Of a stretch of 64,000 bases of DNA, positions 44,306-55,274 are shown piece after piece (the stretch's first letter is position 1; each line of letters begins with the position of its first letter). Source of the DNA: Spisula solida. Lineage: Eukaryota; Mollusca; Bivalvia; Venerida; Mactridae. The position numbers and the translations under genes were made by a program. The notes under the pieces are model-generated. The model did not search any database. It was given only the letters and a program-made list of their open reading frames with translations, and was not told the DNA's origin. The stretch spans positions 7,326,001 to 7,390,000 of the forward strand of contig OX365955.1 in assembly GCA_947247005.1 (NCBI GenBank), written 5' to 3'.

Positions 44306-44745
44306 GGCAGTGGCTAGCTGTCCGGCACCGGACGACAGTACTAGACAGCGAAATATGTCGTCCGGCATCGGACGACTAGCAAACGCTATGTGCATTGGTT
44401 AGGGAACCGTCATTCTATTTCTATGCATTAGGCCTTCGAAATTTTGTTATTTTCTTGTGATAAGTATCACGTATGTTTCTACCTTATTGTAAACTACAAA
44501 TTCGGCAAGACATGTCAGTGCATTTATTTGCATCCTTTTTGTGACCAGCCATGTATCTCTGTATATAATATTGTCCGTCATATTGGATGGTATTAACTGG
44601 TACGAATGAATGCGGAAAGTGTTTCAATTACAGTATTATGAGGATGGGGAAAGTATATATATTACTTCAAGCTGAAAAAATGAAATGGCTGTGTTAGGTA
44701 ATTGACAGTTTGGAAGGTCACTGGTTATTCTGGCTAGCCACTGCC
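44306..44745. mobile_element. 440-bp TIR element, copy 2, with perfect 9-bp target duplication
   Basis: Starts GGCAGTGGCTAGCTGTCCGG and ends TGGCTAGCCACTGCC. It is flanked on both sides by TTTGATTTC (44297-44305 and 44746-44754). The left 300 bp align with copy 1. An inner segment (44621-44728) is inverted relative to copy 1 (43287-43396), and most of the right terminal repeat is missing. A 9-bp duplication points to Mutator-like (or P-like) transposition machinery (inference). Confidence 0.9.
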
Positions 44746-45149
44746 TTTGATTTCGACAAAGACCTAAATCTTTGATTTCAAGAAGCATGTTAGTGTATGT
44801 TTCTGTGTATTCTGTGTACAGGTAGCTACATGCCTGACATGTACTGTATGGTCGGGATGTTTGTTTTCTTTTTAATTCCATTGGATAAGTCTTCTCACTA
44901 ATTATATAGTAGACTTGAAATTATATTCATTGCAAAGCAATCAACCCCTGAATAGAATCAGGGAGTTTACATATATATTTATAGAACAGGTCCGGATAGA
45001 ATGTATACAATTGTGTAGGATTTTGCTCTAAACTTTAGCAATTTTTAAAAGATGCTACAATAACTTTATGAGTACATTGTATTCAAAATGACAAATGTTG
45101 AATAATTATACATATATATTCAGTGAAACCAGTGTTTATTCAGTCACAT

Positions 45150-45911
45150 TTTGTATTTGGAAAATGAAAGAGGAACTATGAAAAATGTGAATAAGAATCC
45201 TAATATACCCGTTTCAGTATTCATTAAGGATAAACCGGTTAACTGTCAACTCAACTGCAAAACAATCTCAGAGTTGAAGCTAGATAGATCGAGCCATGCA
45301 ACCAGAACAGAACAGAACTTTACTCCTGGACCGCTGGGTTGAATAAGTGCCAGCGTGGTGTTAGATTTTTTGTTTACCACCGAAAATGGTATGATTTTAA
45401 ACAGTAAATAAATTAAAATGTCACCAAATAATTGTTAACCGTTAAAAAGAACCGATTGAGCACATATTATGATTATTTTGTCCGTCCCAGGTGCCTGCAG
45501 AGCAAAGGTTCGCTTAAATTCTATCAAAATAATGGACCAATACAGTTTCTAAGGGGGAATTTGGGGGACTGACAGCAGCCCACTCCCCTCAGGTCTCAAT
45601 TAAAATACATGTATTGTTAGTTTGTCCTTTACTAACCAAATATTGTAGGTATAGGTTTAATAAATAAAACCTTAAATATTTTATTTTGATGGTGTAGTTT
45701 GATATAGCATTGTCTCAGTAATAAACCCGGAGTCTATTTATTACAATATAGTTAATATGTTCTTACTGGCTTAGAATATAACATCCTGCATTTTAATTGA
45801 CCAATAGAAATAAGTGCCAACACATGACCTTATGTTTGTTAAGAGCAAATTTTTTTATTAAATTTTCATTTAACCGCCAAAATTGGGCATTTTCATGCTC
45901 ACTCAAATGTT
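45150..45911. other. Non-coding stretch, no confident feature
   Basis: A 63-codon plus-strand frame (45151-45342) has no recognisable motif. No RNA gene. Confidence 0.4.
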
Positions 45912-46205
45912 TTTTTATACCCCCTATCGATAGATGGGGAGGCATATAGTGATTCACCTGTCCGTCCGTTCGTCCGTTCGTTCGGCCGTCCTGGTTAACC
46001 CAAATTGACCGTTTCTTCTAGCATTAATATGGCTTGCTACAAAGCTTTCATACTTGCATGGATGTTGTGTATGAACACTCTCCACACGCCAGTATCACCT
46101 AACCCCATTTTGACCTTCACCTTGACCTAATTTTGGACTTAGACTTATTTATGGACAAGGCTTCCCCAGGGGGCATAAGCGTTTATTGAACGCAGTCTTG
46201 TTTTA
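45912..46205 (-). mobile_element. Dispersed repeat family B, copy 2
   Basis: Reverse complement of 33593-33873 with few differences. It carries a (TCCG/TTCG)n run at 45958-45986, the inverse of the ACGG run in copy 1. Both copies end at CGTTTATTGAACGCAGTCTT (or its inverse). Confidence 0.8.
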
Positions 46206-46826
46206 TAATGTAATTTAAACCTTTAAACATAAACCATAACATTAAAATATTCTGGCATGGTCATATAAGAATCTCTGGAAAGCAATTTTTATAATTCTTT
46301 AAAAACTGGCAATTTTATTTGGTAGACAGAAAAAAGTTAAGGCCAAACAAACAGTATTATTAAGGTAGACCTTGACCTGCAATTCTACTTGGTTATCTTA
46401 ATTATTACTCATGTTATCATGACTGGAATGACCTTTTAGAAATAGTCATGTCATGCAGACCCCCCTGAGTAAAAATAACTTGGTGGACCCCTAAAGAATC
46501 TGGAAGAAAAAAAATCTGTTTGAATCCCCTAAAGAAAAATTGCTGGAAATACAGATGATGACTTGAAAAATGAATAATTTATTCATTCTGTCGTCTTAAC
46601 ATATGCTGTCCAAGCACTACAGACTTGATTTATTGATGCCAAATGTACTTCATGTTTTTGTCTTTGCTGTAACAATAACTTTCAATATTGCAATTATTAT
46701 ATCACACTCTATGGTTGAAGCAGCCAGGGATGCAGCTTAATGTAAATAAATGTGTTGGGTCCTTGGTGTACGTTGCTCTATTAGGGTGCTCTATACCAGA
46801 TACAGTTCTGTGCTTAAACCCCTTTC
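46205..46826. other. Non-coding stretch, no feature seen
   Basis: AT-rich; no supported gene, RNA or repeat boundary. Confidence 0.5.
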
Positions 46827-47252
46827 ACAATTGTCGTACGACGGACGTGCGACGAGTCTACGATGCAAATTTGGGGACTATCGTGCGTCCATCTCACGAC
46901 GCACTTAAGAAAGTTCTGCATTGTGTGACGGAAAACATAATCGTGGACCCTCGTCGTAGAGTTTTGGACATGTTCAAAATTTTATACGGCGGGTGACTGT
47001 CGTAGGTCCGTCGTGCAAGACGGACGTGCGATGGACGCATGACGGACGCACGATTTGTTTGTGATTATAAGGTCAAACTAGGCACTTAGAATCCCACCAC
47101 TTCCGTGCGATGGACGTACGATGGACGTGCGATGGTCGTGCGTCGGTCGCACGACAGTCTTGTGTATACTCACTATTCTACGATAGCCTTGAGTCAATAG
47201 CACAACCGTCGTACGACAATCGCACAACCGTCGTACGTCGTAAGGCTTTTTC
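46827..47252. mobile_element. CG-rich palindromic element built on GTCGTACGAC
   Basis: Begins ACAATTGTCGTACGACGGAC and ends with inverse words (GCACAACCGTCGTACGACAA, then CGTCGTACGTCGTAAG). The interior repeats GTGCGATGGACG, CGTCGTGC and related words, dense in CpG and self-complementary. An isolated CpG-rich block in AT-rich DNA with inverted ends fits a MITE-type element. Confidence 0.7.
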
Positions 47253-47259
47253 AAAATTC

Positions 47260-49020
47260 ATACCCTATAGTGCAAATCTAAGATAAAATCATATTCTTAG
47301 ACAAATATGTGTCCTTTGGAAACAATAAAACCTCTCTATAGCGACACACATTGAGAAACATAACATTACAGAGGTCGTTGCTCTGGAGAGGTAAATGTGT
47401 ATACATATTAAATTGTTTCTTCTCGAACAACATGTTAATATTGCTTAAGTGGGGTTGTTGCTCAGTGGAGGGCTGCTCTGGAGAGGTTGCATTGTACATA
47501 CATATGATAGATGCATTCAGCTATAAATTAAGATCTCGAAGTTGCCTGAATGTTCTCATACACATGCATATCAACAACATACTTTCATCACTTAGCAGGT
47601 TATAAAAATATCAACAATCATGTATGTTTTTATTCCATAATTAGTTACATTTAAATGTATACTTAGTAAACATGTTACAATATATCAGTATATCTAAAAA
47701 CTTTAAACACGTTTATTAATTCATAAATAATTCCAACATTTTTGCACAAGAAAGCCATGATTTGAATCAGGAATCAACTCTTCTCTCTGTTATAACAAGT
47801 GGACATCCAAAATATCTCGAAACAAACACCGCTTAAAATATGCCACGTCTGACACCAGTGGACCGCAAAATGCATTCGTATTATTATATTGATTATGCAT
47901 ACATGTAGTTTAATACTAGTATTTAGCAAGTTGCTATTTGCAAAAAAAGTATTATTATTCGAAAATTAAGAGTTTGGTTCAACGTTTTGATTAAATATCA
48001 TTATAAAAGATAGATATCAATTTATAATAAAATTATTTGATATATATATGTTATTTTTATATCAAAACAAAGATCTTAAAATACATGTGTTTAGATCTTT
48101 GAACAAAATAATAAAATGTTCAATTTTAATACGTATAGTAATGAAAAAAAAGAAAATTATAATTAAATTATACAATTTATTCGAAACTGTTATGATTTAT
48201 CTATATCTTAAATAAATAACAAATTTAAAAAGTGCTTTTCTCACACAACTTCATTTTCAGTCATTGAAATATAACAATACTTACTTAGTATCAATTTGTG
48301 TCAGTGATAAATTTTAGAATTAATTTTTCCATTTATATGTTTTATTGAATTATTATAATATAGAACACATTAGTCATAGGTTCTTAATGCTCTCTGGTAC
48401 TGGAGGAAAGAAAGATTATAAAGCATTTGTCTAAATCAGAATATTATATATTACAAAAATTAGCTTATAATAATTAATCCAAACAAACGTTTCTTTAATT
48501 GTTTTTACCTGCAGTTTTACAAGGGGTAATTAAGCAGACATGCCATTTTGCATAATAGAGGGTTATAGTCAGGATGTGATCATCATAATTTTGAGGGGGC
48601 CATGTGTCAAATTGTTTATCTGCAAGAAATTACAATGTGCAATAAAACTAACAATATGTTTCTTCATTTAGAAGGGGTGCACCATGGGTACAAGTGTTAA
48701 CTACATGCTATATTAAATGCAAGAAATGAAAAGTTACATTCCTGTAACATATGTATTGAAAATAATTTATCCCCATGGTGTTATATAGACAGGTGTTGTA
48801 AATTATGAAATGTGTCAGGCAATCAATTCAATAAAATCAATATACTCCATAATTTTGGTATTATCATCATCATTTATATAGATTTTCCTGATAATTTGAA
48901 TTGCTTAGACATTAACCTGTCTGAATTAAATTTTTTAGCATTAATTACTAGTAATTTACTACGTAACATAGGATGTTTTTTTTTATTCAATATTGAATAA
49001 ATACATATATTTAGTTAGCT
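47260..49020. other. AT-rich stretch, no gene seen
   Basis: Two related words, GTCGTTGCTCTGGAGAGGT (about 47373) and GGGCTGCTCTGGAGAGGTTG (about 47469), suggest a short duplicated repeat. The remainder is very AT-rich without supported features. Confidence 0.4.
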
Positions 49021-49084
49021 GTGAATGAGTTATACATCATTATATAGTATTCACTTTGTCCATCTGTCTGTCGGTCCATCCACA

Positions 49085-52000
49085 TTTTTCAGTAATTGAT
49101 ATCAATAATCTTGCTTGATATGAATAAGTCTGTTACAGTTCGATAGTCTGTCATTTTTACAGTGGTTGAAATTGTCTGACTGTTTTTATAGCCCGTAAAT
49201 GTTGGTTTTTCATGGATATTTTGAGCCGATACATAAAATTATTGAGTCTGTAGCATTTGTTGACTCCATGTGATACAGTTATTGATATCTATTATCTTGC
49301 TTAAGATGAATAAGTCTGTAGTGTGATAGTCGGTCATTTTCACGGCGTTTTAAATTGTCTGACTATTTTTATAGCCAGTAAATGTTGGTTTTTCGTAAAT
49401 ATTTCGAGCCGATACATAAAATTGTTGAGACTGTAGCATTTGTTGACTGCATGTGATACAGTTATTGATATTTATATTCTTGCTTGATATAAATAAGTCT
49501 ACAGCGCGATATTGGTCATTTTACGGCTGTTTAAATTGTCTGACTGTTTTTATAGCCTGTAAATGTTGGTTTTTCATGGATATTTTGAGCCGATACATAA
49601 CATTATTGATTCTGTAGCATTTGTTGACTCCATGTGATACGGTTATTGATATCTTTAATCTTGTTTAAGATGAATAAGTCTGTAGTGTGATAGTTGGTCA
49701 TTTTTACAGCTGTTTAAATTGTCTGACTGTTTTTATAGACCGTAAATATTGGTTTTTCATGCATATTTTGAGCCCATATATAAAATGATTGGGTCTGTAG
49801 CATTTGTTGACTCCATGTGATACAGTTATTGATATCTATTATCTTGCTTGAGATGAATAAGTCTGTAGTGCGATAGTCGGTCATTTTCACGGCTGTTGAA
49901 ATTGTCTGACTGTTTTTATAGCCTGTAAATGTTGGTTTTTCATGGATATTTTGAGCCGATACATAAAATTATTGAGTCTGTAGCATTTGTTGACTCCATG
50001 TGATACAGTTTTTGATATCTATTATCTTGCTTAAGATGAATAAGTCTGTAGTGTGATAGTCGGTCATTTTCACGGCGTTTTAAATTGTCTGACTATTTTT
50101 ATAGCCAGTAAATGTTGGTTTTTCGTAAATATTTCGAGCCGATACATAAAATTGTTGAGACTGTAGCATTTGTTGACTGCATGTGATACAGTTATTGATA
50201 TTTATATTCTTGCTTGATATAAATAAGTCTACAGCGCGATATTGGTCATTTTACGGCTGTTTAAATTGTCTGACTGTTTTTATAGCCTGTAAATGTTGGT
50301 TTTTCATGGATATTTTGAGCCGATACATAACATTATTGATTCTGTAGCATTTGTTGACTCCATGTGATACGGTTATTGATATCTTTAATCTTGTTTAAGA
50401 TGAATAAGTCTGTAGTGTGATAGTTGGTCATTTTTACAGCTGTTTAAATTGTCTGACTGTTTTTATAGACCGTAAATATTGGTTTTTCATGCATATTTTG
50501 AGCCCATATATAAAATGATTGGGTCTGTAGCATTTGTTGACTCCATGTGATACGGTTATTGATATCTATTATCTTGCTTGAGATGAATAAGTCTGTAGTG
50601 CGATAGTCGGTCATTTTCACGGCTGTTGAAATTGTCTGACTGTTTTTATAGCCCGTAAATGTTGTTTTTTTGTGAATTTTTCAAGTCGATACATAAAATT
50701 ATTGGGTCTGTAGCATTTGTTGACTCCATGTGATACAGTTTTTGATATCTATTATCTTGCTTAAGATGAATAAGTCTGTAGTGTGATAGTCGGTCATTTT
50801 CACGGCGTTTTAAATTGTCTGACTATTTTTATAGCCAGTAAATGTTGGTTTTTCGTAAATATTTCGAGCCGATACATAAAATTGTTGAGACTGTAGCATT
50901 TGTTGACTGCATGTGATACAGTTATTGATATTTATATTCTTGCTTGATATAAATAAGTCTACAGCGCGATATTGGTCATTTTACGGCTGTTTAAATTGTC
51001 TGACTGTTTTTATAGCCTGTAAATGTTGGTTTTTCATGGATATTTCGAGCCGATACATAAAATTGTTGAGACTGTAGCATTTGTTGACTGCATGTGATAC
51101 AGTTATTGATATTTATATTCTTGTTTGATATAAATAAGTCTACAGCGCGATATTGGTCATTTTACGGCTGTTTAAATTGTCTGACTGTTTTTATAGCCTG
51201 TAAATGTTGGTTTTTCATGGATATTTTGAGCCGATACATAACATTATTGATTCTGTAGCATTTGTTGACTCCATGTGATACGGTTATTGATATCTTTAAT
51301 CTTGTTTAAGATGAATAAGTCTGTAGTGTGATAGTTGGTCATTTTTACAGCTGTTTAAATTGTCTGACTGTTTTTATAGACCGTAAATATTGGTTTTTCA
51401 TGCATATTTTGAGCCCATATATAAAATGATTGGGTCTGTAGCATTTGTTGACTCCATGTGATACAGTTATTGATATCTATTATCTTGCTTGAGATGAATA
51501 AGTCTGTAGTGCGATAGTCGGTCATTTTCACGGCTGTTGAAATTGTCTGACTGTTTTTATAGCCCGTAAATGTTGGTTTTTTGTGAATATTTCGAGTCGA
51601 TACATAAAATTATTGGGTCTGTAGCATTTGTTGACTCCATGTGATACAGTTATTGATATTTATATTCTTGCTTGATATAAATAAGTCTACAGTGCGATAG
51701 TCTGTCATTTTTACAGCTGTTTAAATTGTCTGACTGTTTTTATAGCCTGTAAATGTTGGTTTTTCATGGATATTTTGAGCCAATACATAAAATGATTGAT
51801 TCTGTAGCATTTGTTGATTCCATGTGATACGGTTATTGATATCTATAATCTTGCTTAAGATGAATAAGTCTGTAGTGCAATAGTCGGTCATTTTCACGGC
51901 TGTTGAAACTGTCTGACTGTTTTTATAGCCTGTGAATGTTGGTTTTTCATGGATATTTTGAGCCGATACATAAAATTATTGAGTCTGTAGCATTTGTTGA

Positions 52001-54660
52001 CTCCATGTGATACAGTTATTAATATCTATTATCTTGCTTGAGATGAATATGTCTGTAGTGTGATAGTCGGTCATTTTCACGCTGTTTAAATTGTCTGACT
52101 ATTTTTATAGCCAGTAAATGTTGGTTTTTCGTAAATATTTCGAGCCGATAAATAAAATTGTTTTGACTGTAGCATTTGTTGACTGCATGTGATACAGTTA
52201 TTGATATCTTTCATCTTGCTTAAGATGAATAAGTCTGTAGTGCAATAGTCGGTCAGTTTCAAGGTTTTTGAAATTGTCTGACTGTTTTTATAGCCTGTAA
52301 ATGTAGGTTTTTCTTGGATATTTTGAGCCGATACATAAAATTATTGAGTCTGTAGCATTTGTTGACTCCATGTGATACGGTTATTGATATCTATAATCTT
52401 GCTTCAGATGAATAAGTCTGTAGTGTGATAGTCGGTCATTTTCACGGCTGTTTAAATTATCTGACTGTTTTTATAGCCAGTAAATGTTGGTTTTTCGTAA
52501 ATATTCCAAGCCGATACATAAAATTGTTGAGACTGTAGCATTTGTTGACTCCATGTCATACAGTTATTGATATTTATATTCTTGCTAGATATAAATAAGT
52601 CTACAGCGCGATATTGGTCATTTTACGGCTGTTTAAATTGTCTGACTGTTTTTATAGCCTGTAAATGTTGGTTTTTCATGGATATTTTGAACCGATACAT
52701 AAAATGATTAGTTCTGTAGCATTTATTGATTCCATGTGATACGGTTATTGATATCTATAATCTTGCTTAAGATGAATAAGTCTGTAGTGCAATAGTCGGT
52801 CATTTTCACGGCTGTTGAAACTGTCTGACTGTTTTTATAGCCTGTAAATGTTGGTTTTTCATGGATATTTTGAGCCGATACATAAAATGATTGATTCTGT
52901 AGCATTTGTTGACTTCATGTGATACGGTTATTGATATCTATAATCTTGCTTAAGATGAATAAGTCCGTAGTGTGATAGTCGGTCATCTTCACGGCTGTTG
53001 AAATTGTCTGACTGTTTTTATAGCCAGTAAATGTTGGTTTTTCGTAAATATTTCAAGTCGATACATAAAATTGTTGAGACTGTAGCATTTGTTGACTGCA
53101 TGTGATACAGTTATTGATATCTTCAATCTTGCTTGAGATGAATAAGTCTGTAGTGTGATAGTCGGTCATTTTCACGGCTGTTGAAATTGTCTGACTGTTC
53201 TTATAGCCCGTAAATGTTGGTTTTTCGTGAATATTTCGAGTCGATACATAAAATTATTGGTTCTGTAGCATTTGTTGACTCCATGTGATACAGTTATTGA
53301 TATTTATATTCTTGCTTGATTTAAATAAGTCTACAGTGCGATAGTTGGTCATTTTTACAGCTGTTTAAATTGTCTGACTGTTTTTATAGCCTGTAAATGT
53401 AGGTTTTTCTTGGATATTTTGAGCTGATACATAAAATTATTGAGTCTGTAGCATTTGTTGACTCCATGTGATACGGTTATTGATATCTATTATCTTGCTT
53501 GAGATGAATAAGTCTGTAGTGCGATAGTCGGTTTATCTTCACGGCTGTTGAAATTGTCTGACTGTTTTTATAGCCCGTAAATATTGGGTTTTTCATCGAT
53601 ATTTTGAGCCGATACATAAAATTATTGAGTCTGTAGCATTTGTTGACTCCATGTGATACAGTTATTGATATCTATTATCTTGCTTGAGATGAATAAGTGT
53701 GTAGTGTGATAGTCGGTCATCTTCACGGCTGTTGAAATTGTCTGACTGTTTTTATAGCCAGTAAATGTTGGTTTTTCGAAAATATTTCAAGTCGATACAT
53801 AAAATTGTTGAGACTGTAGCATTTGTTGATTGCATGTGATACAGTTATTGATATCTTTAATCTTGCTTGAGATGAATAAGTCTGTAGTGTGATAGTCGGT
53901 CATTTTCACGGCTGTTGAAATTGTCTGACTGTTTTTATAGCCCGTAAATATTGGTTTTTCATGGATATTTTAAGCCGATACATAAAATTATTGAGTCTGT
54001 AGCATTTGTTGACTGCATGTGATACAGTTATTGATATTTATATTCTTGCTTGATATAAATAAGTCTACAGTGCGATATTGGTCATTTTACGGCTGTTTAA
54101 ATTGTCTGACTGTTTTTATAGCCTGTAAATGTTGGTTTTTCATGGATATTTTGAGCCGATACATAACATTATTGATTCTGTAGCATTTGTTGACTCCATG
54201 TGATACGGTTATTGATATCTTTAATCTTGTTTAAGATGAATAAGTCTGTAGTGTGATAGTTGGTCATTTTTACAGCTGTTTAAATTGTCTGACTGTTTTT
54301 ATAGACCGTAAATATTGGTTTTTCATGCATATTTTGAGCCCATATATAAAATGATTGGGTCTGTAGCATTTGTTGACTCCATGTGATACAGTTATTGATA
54401 TCTATTATCTTGCTTGAGATGAATAAGTCTGTAGTGCGATAAGTCGGTCATTTTCACGGCTGTTGAAATTGTCTGACTGTTTTTATAGCCGGTAAATGTT
54501 GGTTTTTCATGGATATTTTCAGTCAATATGGAAAATTATTAATTTTGTTGCATTTGTTGACTCAATGTGATATAGTTATTGATATCTATAATTTTGCTTG
54601 ACATGAATTAGTCTTTAGTATGATTGTTAGTCATTTTAATGGCTGATGACATTGTCTTAT
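49085..54660. repeat. 5.6-kb satellite array, 182-bp monomer, about 30 copies, with 730-bp higher-order repeat
   Basis: The monomer contains TTTGTTGACTCCATGTGATA, GTTATTGATATCTATTATCT, GATGAATAAGTCTGTAGTG, AATTGTCTGACTGTTTTTAT and TGTTGGTTTTTCATGGATAT. GACTCC/GACTGC start points at 49262, 49445, 49626, 49809 and 49992 give 181-183 bp. The variant GGCGTTTTAAATTG recurs at 49343, 50073 and 50803 (730 bp each), and the variant AGCCCATATATAAAATGATT at 49772, 50502 and 51413, then 54338. The left flank is a CTGTCTGTCGGTCC-type tetranucleotide run at 49066-49080. Confidence 0.95.
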
Positions 54661-54978
54661 ATTTTGTAAAACATGTATGCCAATTAGTATGGCCCTCTTT
54701 TACAACTATTTAGATAAGCCATATGCATCTGGCAGTAAGAAATTTTACCGACATAAAGCATGTTAATTCCCTTTGAGCTTTGATAGCAGCAACCAAATCG
54801 CCCCTAACTGTTCTCTCAGTGCTTTTATTATATATATTTATATAGACACTATTAAACCTATAATCGGACAAAGATAAATTGGCCGGGCTATAAATAGTAC
54901 CAGAACAAAAACATTAATGTTTACCTTTTGCACCTGAAGTAACTAATAAGGAGTATTAACTACATCACAAGAAGCAAT

Positions 54979-55060
54979 GAGGAAATAGCTCAGTAGGTAA
55001 AGCGCAAGGGCGAGTTGCAAGAAAGGTATGCTTTTACTGCGGGTGAGTTCGAATCCAGTT
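54979..55060 (+). mobile_element. tRNA-like sequence, inverted partner of 55191-55270
   Basis: AAATAGCTCAGTAGGTAAAG (A box) and GAGTTCGAATCC (B box, 55044-55055). The interval is longer than in a standard tRNA, and the acceptor stem does not pair. It shares GGTAAAGCG and TATGCTTTT with the minus-strand partner. It is probably a tRNA-derived repeat, not a functional tRNA. Confidence 0.5.
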
Positions 55061-55190
55061 GATAACTTTTATAATAAAAATAATTTGTTTATTCTGTTTA
55101 TTTTTTATTTTATCTTTTCTAGATTTTAAGTGTTGAGAAAATTGGTAAAAATACAACAATTTAATATGATAAAAAATACAAACAAAACAT

Positions 55191-55270
55191 GGATTCGAAC
55201 CTGCGTACAAAAAAGCATAGCTGGTAAATGACCTATTGGCTGACGCTTTACCACTGAGCTACTGATGCGA
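55191..55270 (-). mobile_element. tRNA-like sequence, minus strand
   Basis: The minus strand reads CAGTAGCTCAGTGGTAAAGC, then CTATGCTTTTTTGTACG and CAGGTTCGAATCC. The A and B boxes are better preserved than in the plus-strand partner 125 bp away. No convincing cloverleaf was drawn. Confidence 0.5.
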
Positions 55271-55274
55271 TATG

